In this document: piece after piece, positions 11,763 through 26,027 of the stretch | Layout of the letters: each line of letters begins with the position of its first letter | Position numbering within the stretch: the stretch's first letter is position 1 | Source: Onchocerca volvulus | Lineage: Eukaryota > Nematoda > Chromadorea > Rhabditida > Onchocercidae | Assembly (NCBI GenBank): GCA_000499405.2 | Contig: HG738140.1 | Location: forward strand, 15,389,099 to 15,453,098 | Length of the DNA stretch: 64,000 bases | Direction of reading: 5' to 3' | The notes under the pieces: model-generated | Seen by the model: the letters and a program-made list of their open reading frames with translations, nothing else | Databases searched by the model: none | Told to the model about the DNA's origin: nothing | Translations under genes and position numbers: made by a program

Positions 11763-14700
11763 TTAACTGCCGATAGCACTTCGCGGTTCGGTTCCACGGA
11801 AGAAATTTCCAATAAGACTTAGGAAATCGCCACCAGGTACGATCACAGTAGCAGGAACTAAAAATAGAACTTTTTAAGAATATTGTCTGAAAAAAAAAAA
11901 AAGAAGCAATTAAAATTTGATTTTGATTTATACCAGATGGTTGTTTTGTTGTCGTTGAAGATGGAGGTAGCTCGATGCATCGTTGTTTCTCCTTTTTAAA
12001 ACCACATTTACACTGACAACGACCCCTAAAAAATAAAAATGGAGGAAACATCATAAAGATTAACCGAAAACACATTTATTTTTATGAAACTTATTTGTCT
12101 AAACTCTCTTTCTCTCTCTTTCCCTTTCTTCCTCCCAATTTTAATTTAAAATTCCAGTATTTGCATTTTAGCTTGATAAATGACTTGCCTATAACATCCA
12201 GAATTCATCGGGCATTGTTTTTGGATGAAACAATGAGCTTCAAGTGGTACTGGCTTTAGACAAGTTGTATCTCTGGAAAGTGCCTCCGATTCACAATCTC
12301 TTGTACAGGTCTGACTTGGATTGCGTAATGGATGTGTTACTGGATCAACGAGCGGATGAAATCCAGCTAAGCATTCACACTGTCCCTGAACAAAAACATT
12401 TCTAATGAAAATGTCATCAAACGATAATGTATTCATAAAGTATCCGTTTTTTTTTTTCTTTCAAGTATGAATGATCAGAAGAGTAATCTTTTTCTCGACT
12501 TTTCTTCTCTAGACAAATTTCCAACTTACCCGATTGCATATCATACTTTCGCCGCCACCACACTGCTCATTTGCAGTACATTGTGAATTAAGTTGTCCGC
12601 GTGCCATACATTCTCCATTAATAAACAATGCTTTTGGTGCCATAGCGTTACATGGCCGACGACAACACAGCGATTGCGAAAATCCACCATCTAAATCAGA
12701 CGACTTAGTCATTTTCATTTTATTCTGAAATTTTCAAAATTAAAAAAAAGACTGGTACGAAAATTATTTTTTATTTCTTATTTTCGGAAAATTGTAATCC
12801 ACAAAAATTCGGAATATTGCACTAATTGAGAAAGATATATATAATATTAAGATGAATATCAAAAATATTTCCGTCGAAAATAGTCTAACATTGATCATAG
12901 CTATTAAAGAATAGTGTAGAAAAATTTTCAGATATTCAGCAGGAAAATAAAATATATATTTGATACATAATAATAAATTTAATATGATACAAAAAAAAGT
13001 ACCTGAAATACGATGACAAAAATGTGTATCAGACGGACAACGAATAGTTGCGGTAGGATCACAAGAATAATTATATTCTGGTAATGTTCCTAATGGGCAT
13101 ACTTTCGGACAGCAATGTCCCATCGGCGATTCTCCAATAGTTATGCATATCTGGAAATATTTAGGTAAAAGACTACATTGTTCTGTCATCTTCTTCTCTG
13201 TTCGATTGATAATAATAATACTTGAATTGATTTTATTCAGTAATTATATTATTCGTGAGTTAGTCGGGGTAACTGAAAATTAAATTAAGGAAAATAACCA
13301 CAAAAAAGTAGAAATCTTTTGAATATATGAGTTTTATTTACCTGTCCAGGTGGACAATCATCAATTTCATCAACGAAATTTTCTACCATATGTGAATTTG
13401 CTTTACGAATGCATGCATTACCAGGATTGCCTACAATTATTATAATTGTTAATGATTTGCATATTGAATTATTGAGAATTCAGGAAACTCCATAGAATAT
13501 ACTAATAGATTTGAAAGAAATGACCTCCAAGTGGACATGCTGGCTTAGCTATACATTGTGAACCTTGCTGTATGGTACCACTAATGCATACACATTGCGA
13601 ATTCAAGCAAGCCGAAAAAGGTGCAGAACAATCGTAATGTCGCGTGCAACGATCACCTACTCGACTCACTTGACCATGAAAAACAAATATTTATGCAACG
13701 TAATTATAATTCTAGTAATTAATAGTAACACAGTAATACATTAATTAAAGTAATTAAGTAGCAAAATAGCTAATCGATATTATATTAAATTAGTGTTACC
13801 GATGCCAGACTATAAAATAAACTAGAAATTAAAACGAAAAATTTGAGTTGATTCTGTTTTCGAAAAAATTATATTGTAGATATGATTTTTTTTTCTTTTT
13901 TTTTTGAATATTTAAACTGGTAATATAATAAAATTTTTGGAAAAGTCTAAATAACTTGAGAAATTATCACATACCGTGTAATAATTGCCCTGCATGCAAA
14001 TAATTCATTCATTTTGATCTATGTTAATATTTATTTAAATTGATTACTAATAATAATACAAAATTAAAAAATAAATATATATTTTATATTTATTTCAATT
14101 TAATTAAAATAAAAAAAAATTTATATATATATTTTGAATTTTGCATCTAAAGATAATTCTGGTTGACCTTTCAGAATGGTTTGTTTTATGGTCAGTGTTA
14201 TATATATATATATATAGCTTGCATGCGATGTATTATGCATTTATAAGTAATTGAAATACGTAAACGTAATAAATTCACGTGTCATGTACAAACATACTTG
14301 ATACGCATTGACCGTTGACCAATGTTGTAGTACCACGTTGAACACACTGACATTGTCCACTTCGACAAAATAATGGCTCGCGACATTTAGTGGTACATCT
14401 TTGACCAACTTTTGCAGGTACTAAAATTATTCATTTCTCATCTTTTTTTTCACTTCATTTCTCATTTTAAGATTTGAAATAATACTGATTTCTCATCACT
14501 GATACATTGGTTAAATGTACCTTGCTTTTTTTTTCAAATCAAATTGGGCTGCGTCTTTTATATTATGCATATCTTACATCTGGATAAGTTCATTATTTTC
14601 ATACTTTTGCTTCATAAAAACTTATCAAAAATTATCAAATTAAAATGTACCAAAGAAATAACTTAAAATAGTGGAATAGAAATATGAATACTTACATCTT

Positions 14701-15131
14701 TTGCAACGTGGATTTTGTCTTTTTTCATCCACAACCTCAACATAATGTGGATGACATCTACAACGTCCTCGTAAACATATCGAACCTTTATTCTCACAAT
14801 CAATATTCCAATCACATGTACCACCAAGTAATGATTTTCCTGCATTTTCCGATTTGATATTTAACATATTACTATGTTATATTTAATACCTAATATATCA
14901 TTGTAAAATAATATTGAACATATTATTATGCCTCATGTAACCATCCTTTTTTGAATTTGTCCAGCAATTATGATAAGAATTAATGAGCCATAATGTGGAG
15001 ACGATAACTAAATTCCAACCTAAGTTTAATTTTAAATCTTGAATTCTATTATAACTAATTGGCATACCGTTACAGGGAGTAAAGCCAGAATGAACTTGTT
15101 CGACGAATAAAAACAACCATAAAAGTCGCAT
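11763..15131 (-). CDS. Secreted cysteine-rich EB-module protein
   Basis: Ten minus-strand exons join in phase: 15131-15068, 14839-14696, 14420-14298, 13668-13525, 13430-13342, 13150-13003, 12690-12530, 12385-12189, 12025-11934 and 11857-11763, giving 418 residues. It begins with a signal peptide (MRLLWLFLFVEQVHS). The rest is a chain of cysteine-rich units: EB-type modules such as CTTKCREPLFCRSGQCQCV and a lustrin-like CCPKVCPLG stretch near residue 200. A cysteine-free tail has a hydrophobic stretch (VIVPGGDFLSLIGNFF). EB modules are nematode extracellular domains of unknown ligand, so the product is probably secreted or cuticle-associated. Intron 8 has a GC donor (AG|GCAAGT at 12190-12184). 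The acceptor chosen for exon 7 (12691) is the one that keeps phase. A few exon edges could shift; the overall call is firm. Confidence 0.82.
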
Positions 15132-18100
15132 TGTTCCGCTCGATACGTCGCTATCCCCTCGGCCTAACGCGGTGATTGTCCGTCATCATCTATCTCATCT
15201 TTCTTTCCCGTCGATGATGTTGTAAACCCAGTTTTTCGAACAGATCGAAAATTATTCTTCACATTTCCAATCTTTCCCATCTCTTTCTTCTCATTCTCTT
15301 CTCTCCATTTATTCCCCTTCATAATCAATGTTAGCATTTCAATTATAAAGTGCTATAAAAGTTTAATTGAATTAAGTTAACTCCGTCACATTCATCCAAT
15401 GTCTCGCTCCTTCTTTCTCTCACTTACCTTTCTCTTGGATAAATCTGATCTTTTTTGCACTCACTCAGCAAATTTTCAATTTTTAGACTTTTTTAGCCGA
15501 TGATAATACAATGATAATTAATTACAGTATTTGTTAATGTGAATGCCTAAAAATACCTCAAAATTATTTATCGTTCAATATGTAAACAATATTAAATAAT
15601 AGTTATAAATATAGTTTATAATATTCATTAAGCATCCGTATATTTTCAATTGAAATTAACTCATATATCGAATTATTGTATTTTGATGAGTACATTAATT
15701 TTGCATTTCTCTTCGTTTCAATTAATTTTCCATCATTCCTTACTAATTATTATCATATCGTATAATATTACTATGTAAATAGTAAAACATGAATGATATT
15801 CGAGAATTTGATCTCTGGGATATATATAAATATCAAAAATTTCATCCCATAATATTCTCTCGGGATTTTATAAAGTTTATATTTATCTTTTATGAAAGTA
15901 AAAAATAAAAGATGGATTTTTCCATCATCCATTTTAATCTTCCATTTTTTTCTACACAATTACATTGTTTCTTCAATTGAAAATAAGTTTACTTATTTGT
16001 TGATGTTTCTCTCATTCTTTATTTTCAATTTTTATGCATCAGTATATTATTTTCAATCTAAATCCTTAATTCGTTATTTTATCTACGATTAAATCCCGAT
16101 CAAATATAATATCAAGAAATATATATGATATCAGAAATACTGTTATCTTAATGTCAAATTTATCATGGATATTATCTTATCAATATTGTTATTACATATT
16201 ATCTTATAATAATAACAGAACTGATAAATTATAATTAATGGATGGATATTTTATAGAAATAAACTCAATTACCAAAAAATTTAATAATGACATGATTACT
16301 AAATATGAAGACATATTTAGTCCCAAAAGAATAAATTCACAATTCCTAATCTTTGACCTATTCCATTTAAGTCATCTGTGTAGGTATTTTATCAATTATT
16401 TTACACCAAATTTTCGCTTTCTTTTTTTCCCTTGTTATTGTTTTGTTATCGATATGATCATAGCAACAATAATATATTTAACAATTCTACGATAAGCATA
16501 TTAAGCTAATTATGAAATGATCCAATAAATTGGAAACATCGCCTCTATCGTACCTTTTTTTTTTTGAAGTATGACAAAGGCGAAGTTTCCGATTTATGTC
16601 CTTCCTGATCGCTAATATTGTTTTTCATTTTAATTATTTTTCGAAATAACGGAATTTTATCTCTTTATTGAAATTATATAACCCATCGATTCATTTATTG
16701 AATTAATACAAAAATAAGTTTACCGCCCTATCATAGCTTAATTAGCATCAATCAGATATTTAACGTTCCGATATAGTTACGGAAACATGTACCTCATCTA
16801 TGATATTCAATATCCAAAAAAAAAAAATAATTGCTCTCCCGACTAGCTTTAATTCAAAGATTTTATAAGGATATTGCTAGTGTTTTAATTAGTAATTAAT
16901 TTTAATAGATTAGTTTGAATTTAACATTTAAACTATCAAGTAATCAAATCATAAATAGTGCTATCTTGTTGATATTAATAATAAGATAATTCATAAACAG
17001 AATTATTCGTAAAAATATCTTACTATAATAGCAGAAGTAATTCAACAGGAACGGTGCTTATTATATTCGCAAAATCTAAACCAAATTGTCGGAGCCATCA
17101 CAAAAAGTAAACTGGTGAGGGCAAAAAACAAATTGTTTAGAAATCTCTAAGTAATTCGTAATTCGTTTTTTTATAAAATGAACTATGAGTATAGCATAAT
17201 ATCTTTTAATTACTTTCTTATTTTCAAAAAGACATTTTTCCTATTCCTTATGTTGTAACTTAATATTTCAGGAAATTAGAAAATCCCTCCTTGTGTTACC
17301 AATGATTCAGTTAATGCATTGCATAATTTTCATTTATTACCCAAAGGGATAACTGTGGCAATTTATGAAATTTTACACATTTATTGCTGTGAATATGAAG
17401 TGTATTATTTCTGAAACTTTAAAATATACGACATAAACGCTGTAAACCGTGAAAAATAATACATTTCTTACTCACAGCAATAAATATATCTGATGTTGTT
17501 ATGGACCATAAATAATATATTTAAGACATTTTATCGATACTTTTTCGTACTCATATAACTATTCAATACTTTTTTTTTTTTTTGTCACTCTAAGAGATAA
17601 TATTACTAGAAGCTACAGTTTATACGGTCCACGAAGATTTTCCAATTCACGCAGCATGTTACTCATTTTCTCCACGATTTGGTGATATTTTAAACTGTAT
17701 TCGAAAAACATCAGGGAAACTTTACTTATCTGTTAATTTGACACAGATGCAAGACAGCTAAGTTAAAAAAGAAATTGTATTAAACGACAAACACTCACAA
17801 AATCATACTAAACACAGAGATAATTCTGGATAACTTTGTATTTATATTGGTAAAAATTGAATTGTCTGTACTCATTTTTTCAATAATGTGTATATGTGTA
17901 TGGTAGAGGAATGATCTGGATACAGTGAGAAATGTATTTGCGGGTAATGAGAAGGAGAAAGGAAAGGTAAGAGAGGAAAAAGATATAATGAGTATTCATA
18001 CAAACAACTCAAAAAAAAAAACTTCCACATTTGAGTATTCATACATAAGTTTTCCATTTTGCAAAAAAAAAATCATTTAGAACAGTTAGGGAACGATGAT

Positions 18101-18477
18101 TGCAAGAAGAATTCAACATCATGCGTGAGATGAATAAAATTTTGGCATGTGATTCGGAAAGGTATTTTTGTATGTATTATTAACTGGAACCAATAGCACC
18201 ACTCGTTCTCATCGGAGGCCAAATCCAGTTACTTTTAGCACATTTTCCAAAAAATAGCTTAAGAATACGTTTCTACAAAATTCGCAGAAATTCTCACAAA
18301 ATTTCAAAATCTTTCTAACCTCAAATAACTAAAACAAAAAAAAAAAAAAAGAGGAAAAAAAAACAATGAATTACCTTACAGAGATAAAAACAACAGAAAA
18401 GATTTTTAAAAATTAAACTTGGCAGGAATAATTAACGGTAAAGTAAGTAAGCATGAATGTGAATTTTCCCCTGATTT
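15132..18477. other. Intergenic region, AT-rich
   Basis: About 3.3 kb between the start of the EB-module gene and the end of beta-tubulin, both on the minus strand. Sequence just above 15131 is the likely promoter of the EB gene. Apart from one weak possible exon (17613-17729) I find nothing that looks coding; the remaining frames are short and A/T-biased. Confidence 0.45.
17613..17729 (-). CDS. Possible terminal exon of an unidentified gene
   Basis: After the acceptor TTAACAG (17736-17730) the minus strand stays open for 38 codons to a TAG. The frame encodes a helix-like peptide containing FEYSLKYHQIVEKMSN and MLRELENLRGPYKL, which is less A/T-driven than its surroundings. No partner exon or start was found between here and the tubulin gene, and no family is recognised. 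It may be a chance open frame. Confidence 0.22.
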   Translation of the reverse strand: MSKVSLMFFEYSLKYHQIVEKMSNMLRELENLRGPYKL

Positions 18478-21086
<2,609 letters not shown>

Positions 21087-22780
21087 TGTTGACGGACCAA
21101 CTAACTTCTGTTGCTTCTATAAAGCTTTCCTTACTAATATTTTCTATCAACTCAACACTTCTTTATCACCAAAATCGACTAACAATTGGTAATGATAAGA
21201 CGATAATTTCTGGAAATCCGGGATATAACGATAGCATCCAAAAAGTATGATAAATATAACAAAATGCAAGATAAAAAATAATCAGTGACAAATCAAATTT
21301 GGTTATCAGTATCGTATATCAACAATACTTTACTCATAGATGACAAGAATTTGTCCTTGGAGAAATTCTTTCTATAATTCAATCAATACTAACTCAAATT
21401 ATACTAGCTGAATGACATTAAAAGCAAATAATATTTTTTTTTTTTGAAAAACAAAAAGAGAGTGTCTCTTTCAAATAGGTATATAAACACAACAGTTACC
21501 CAATCAACCACTCAAAGTAGAAAACAGTAAGCTACCGAATGAAGAGCAAAAGGATGAAACAACCGCAAAGACGCCTGACAAATCCGATTAACTGACTGCC
21601 ATTTCAAATAATTCCCTTATAAACCTTTTTCATTTCTTCAATCCTTTAAGAAAGATTAGCAAATGATAACGCAGCATATCCCAATTATGATACTCAGAAT
21701 TTACATAGAATACGCTGACTGGATCATTTTGAAAATTATGTGGCTAATTTTCAAAGCTTTACATCGACACTTAATTAGTCTAATTAGTTGGAAAATTAGA
21801 AAAATGATTAATTAAACAATTCACCGATTAACACATAGATTAATTAAGTAAATAACTCATATAACAAACTGCCTGTTATGCCAATTAATTGATTCATAGA
21901 GACTGAATAAGCAAATAATCAGTTGATTGATTTATAAAAATTCTGCGCTTTATTTCAATATCAACTATTCTGATAAGTTCTTCATCAGTCGTTTTAAATA
22001 TAAAGATTTGAAACATGAATTATTCCGTCAATCTGTACATTATGTTCCTTTTACTTCCTCTACTCTCAAATTCTAACGTTTTCGTTAAATGATTATTGGA
22101 AATCAACCTATCTAAATCCAGTAAATAAATTTATTGTGAAAAAGTGATAATTCAAACGGGTAAAAAGATGATTTATAGTAATGATAAATTCCTTATCACG
22201 ATGGAACAACGATTATCACAATAAGGCAAAGAGGAAAGTGAGAAAGTGTGAAAACAGTCGTGAGATATGTTGCTAATTACGATGTAAAAGCGATGTGTGC
22301 GTCATTGCGCATACTGAGGTTGTCAATAACAGCCTAATGAGAAAATTTACGAATTCCGTTTGCAGCCATTTCTAGCGATGATTGGCAATTTATGCTTTCT
22401 ATATCAAGTTCGACTTAGAATTTGTAGCAATCAATATTACCGTTCTTTAGCTGTCCAGGAAAGATCGCAAAACGAATCGAGGAAGATAGTAAATGAGAAT
22501 ATCTAGAAACTTTCTTCCCTAAACACCGAATAAACATACCAAATCCCAATCATACCAGATTCTTACGAACCTCTACGTTTACCCTATAGGATTTCCTTCT
22601 CAAACATTTCAAATTCGTACCAGTAAGCTTTCGCTATCGGTATTTGACGGTTATCGGTCACTAAATAGGTTACGTTAAGCATAAAACGCGGTTTGGCGAA
22701 GTGTGACGTGTTGTTTTCTACGGTACTTTTAAAACTGTACGGATTTGCTAGCATGCTCGTCTATTTATTTACGTAACTTC
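21087..22780. other. Divergent intergenic region
   Basis: About 1.7 kb between beta-tubulin (leftward) and holocytochrome c synthase (rightward), so promoters of both should be here. It contains AT-rich stretches with repeated TTAATTA-type words (21770-21900). No open frame is supported. Confidence 0.5.
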
Positions 22781-22790
22781 TCTGTTTCAG
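22781..22790 (+). promoter_or_regulatory. Likely spliced-leader acceptor of HCCS
   Basis: TCTGTTTCAG matches the nematode 3' splice consensus and lies 12 bases before the start codon at 22803, with no matching 5' exon seen. Trans-splicing is inferred, not shown. Confidence 0.5.
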
Positions 22791-22802
22791 GAATCGATCA
22801 GC

Positions 22803-24718
22803 ATGGGAAATTGGCAATCATCGCAGTTGTCACGTGAAACTTCTCAACTACAAGTAATACTTCTCAAAATTCTTTCTTATCTATTCAACTTTCTTTACTA
22901 ATTCATGTTTTAATCCTTCTACCATCTCCGATCCTTCGTGAATTTCAGGATTCAAAATCTAGTTGTCCATATCAACCAGTTAAAAATCAATGTGCTGTTG
23001 CAAAAGAAAAGGATGTGATTCAGTCAGTAGCTTCTGAATGCCCAAGATATCAGGAAAAAGATAATGAGAAGAGTAAACAACCTGGATGTACTTCGGAATC
23101 TGAATTCAATGAGTTAAATGCTGTAAGGTTTTTGATTTGTTATTGTTTATTTGATTTTATTCTATCCAGTAGCTTAATTTAAAAATAATATACGTAATGT
23201 AAGTTTTGTATCGTTTTTAAACGGAATATTATATTTACAGATGCCTCTTCCTAATCAAAAGCCTTCGCCTGGCCAACCGTTTCCATTAAGTACCGAACGA
23301 CAACGATCAACAATTCCAAAAGCTACAGAAGATGGTTATTGGGAATATCCGTCGGAACAAATGTTTTGGAATGCTATGTTGAGGAAGGGTATTGTTGATT
23401 TATAAATTGAAATCAATTATTAATGTTATGAATGATATTCATCAATGAATTAAAACATCCTTCATCAATGATTATAGGATGGCAGTGGAAAGATGATCAA
23501 ATTTCTGCAAAAGATATGAACAAAATTATTAAAATCCATAATGCAAATAACGAAGAAGTATGGCGTGAAATATTGAAATGGGAAATGCTTTTACATCCGT
23601 AAGTTTTTAAAGAAAAAAAACTTTTACTATATTTCTTCAGTTTTATTTCGTCACACGTTATATATTTTTCATTTCCTTCTATTTGAAAGAGGAAGGATTA
23701 GTTACTCAGTTTTTCTGTGTCTCACTTCTTACTTTCAAGAATGAAACCTATTATTTTTCCGTAGAAATTTATGTCTTTCCTTACCCAGAATTTAGTAATG
23801 CAAGAAGTATGATTTTCGATTGGACGTAGTTAATTTTCTCGTCACTCAGTTGCCATTAATCAACTGATTTTTATAAATCATTTTAGGATTTCATACTTCT
23901 GTCGACAGTAAAATTCCTAGGTAGTGGTATCATTTTTTTTCTCTTTTTTTTTTTTTTTTTCATTTTATTAAACGGTAAGTTGCAGGGAATGCAGTTGTCC
24001 GAAGTTGAAGAATTTCCATGGCAATGCTCAAAAAATCTCTCCACGAGCGAGAATAAGACACTTATTGGGGTTTGTTTTGTGTATATAATAGAAATTGATA
24101 GTAAAAAACTATCATTCTATTATCATTATTAACGTGTGCTGTTCATAAATAACTTTTTTCATCACTTGTTTGTTTTTTATAAATAAATTCATTTAAAGGG
24201 TCTTTTTCAGATATGATTTGCCGTTTGATCGACATGATTGGACAGTAGATCGATGTGGGCAAAAAGATGTTTGTTATTTTTTCATATTTTATTTACTTAA
24301 AGTAATTATGAGAAAATGAATGAAATGAAATTACCGACATGTATTAAACAGTAACGTTTGATAAATAATTATTAATGAAGAAGTGAAAAAGAAAGTGGGT
24401 GATGGCTCTTCCAAATTTTTTCGTAACGCGAAAAAATGGAGTCGAAGTTTCTGTATTTATAATGTCACCGTTATGAGCCAAATTGTGTTACTGAATAATG
24501 AGGGAATTCAATTTCAGGTTCATTATGTAATTGATTTTTACGATGGTGGTGCTGTTGATCTGAAATCAAAATTATTCACTATACTAGATGTTCGGCCAGC
24601 AGTTACGGATTTGGGGAATGTTTGGGATCGGATGGTTGTTGCTTATTGGCGTTTGAAATTTGAGATATTGGGCATTGCTCCGAAATTGCCTCTATATGAA
24701 AAGAAACAGAATCCATAA
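22803..24718 (+). CDS. cchl-1: Holocytochrome c synthase (cytochrome c heme lyase)
   Basis: Seven exons join in frame: 22803-22853, 22949-23122, 23241-23388, 23478-23598, 23986-24069, 24211-24268 and 24518-24718, giving 278 residues. The enzyme sits in the mitochondrial intermembrane space and attaches heme covalently to apocytochrome c (and c1). Two heme-binding Cys-Pro motifs are seen in the N-terminal part (CPYQ at 23, ECPRY at 47). The catalytic core carries [32 protein letters not shown] with the expected heme-ligand histidine at about residue 164, SPRARIR, and [15 protein letters not shown]. All are family hallmarks. It is followed 1.3 kb downstream on the same strand by COX15. The symbol is the worm orthologue name as I remember it. 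Confidence 0.94.
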
Positions 24719-26015
24719 GTATTCGGTTCTGGATGGTTTTTTCTAAACTAAATCATTTTGAAGGTTTTGAAGTTCTAAATTTGTTTCGCATTCATTTAAA
24801 AAAATTTTTGTTAATAAATGAATATTGCATTGTCGGTAAATTTTATCAAATCTTAAGGTGCCAAATTTTGGTCCTTATTTTATTACACTTCAAGGAATTT
24901 TTTTTTCAAATAACCAAAATATTTGATATGGTGCTGAAATGTTTCCATAAACGTAACAGTGTTAGAGTCTTTATTCAATTATATGAATTCTTGCTATTAA
25001 ATGAGCTGATATAATTGATATTAATGTGTGGTGAACAATAGTTTTAGTAATGTCAAAAAAATCAACACATGACAGAGAAATTAAAAAGTGTTTGAAAAAA
25101 TTTTTTTTAATCAGTTATGCAAGCTGTTTTGTTTAAAAAAGATTAATTGTATGTTATAAGTAAGTCAATTCACCATATTTCTTTGTAAAGTTAAATTTTT
25201 TTCCTCTGATATGATTTATTTCGCGCATTTACTCTGTTGTATCCTATTTACTTATTAGTTTGACTCTTCTTTCCAGACGCAGAAATTAACATTAAATACT
25301 TCATTGTTAATTTGGAATATTTAAAATCTAGATATGTTCCTTCACTTTGATTTGATATGGTCGTGGTCATTCTAGTCCAACCATATTGCTTCTTATTGCT
25401 TCGTTTATATTTACATTAGCTATTTGGATTAAACTGATTGATAGTATTTAAATTGAATTAAATAGTAAGATTAAATCCAGTCATTCTCATTTTGATTTTT
25501 TTGTGCCTTCTTGATCTATCTTTTATTGTAATTTTATCGGGTAGAATAGTTTTTTAAGATTTTTTATTGATTAGTTTATCTGTCTGTGTTATTAATAGTC
25601 CTAACCATTAATTTATGATCACCAAATAGATTATACTAAAAGCTTTAACAACTGTTGTTATCGTGGTAGTTCTTGAATGTAGCCCACAAATAGCGGGTTT
25701 CATCGTAATGAATATATAGAATATATAATTTCGATAAGCTTATAATGTGTGTCAACTGGATTGTTATGATGTAACAAAAGTAATAGGGTGGTATTTATCA
25801 TACAATAAATTTGATATCGTGTTTGCCTTTCTCAAATTTATGAATGTTTATGAGTTGATTTTTTTTTTTTTTTTTTTGTGATATTGAGCAATCAGTTATC
25901 TACCGTGTATGGGGTTCTATGTTATTTTGCATATTTACTTCGTCTGATCAAGAAATATTTATCTTTTATGTAATCAGTATAGTGATTTTGTTACACTTAT
26001 ATCAGCAAAAGAAAT
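24719..26015. other. Spacer between HCCS and COX15
   Basis: About 1.3 kb of AT-rich sequence between two same-strand genes, with a T-run at 25859-25877. No convincing polyadenylation-promoter boundary or open frame can be fixed by eye. Confidence 0.45.
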
Positions 26016-26025
26016 TATGTTTCAG
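26016..26025 (+). promoter_or_regulatory. Likely spliced-leader acceptor of COX15
   Basis: TATGTTTCAG ends two bases before the start codon at 26028. A two-base 5' leader is typical of trans-spliced nematode messages. Inferred only. Confidence 0.5.
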
Positions 26026-26027
26026 CC

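Noticed and set aside
24733..25014. 93-codon plus-strand frame after HCCS
   Set aside because: Low-complexity Phe/Leu/Ile-rich sequence in the 3' flank, no splice or family support.
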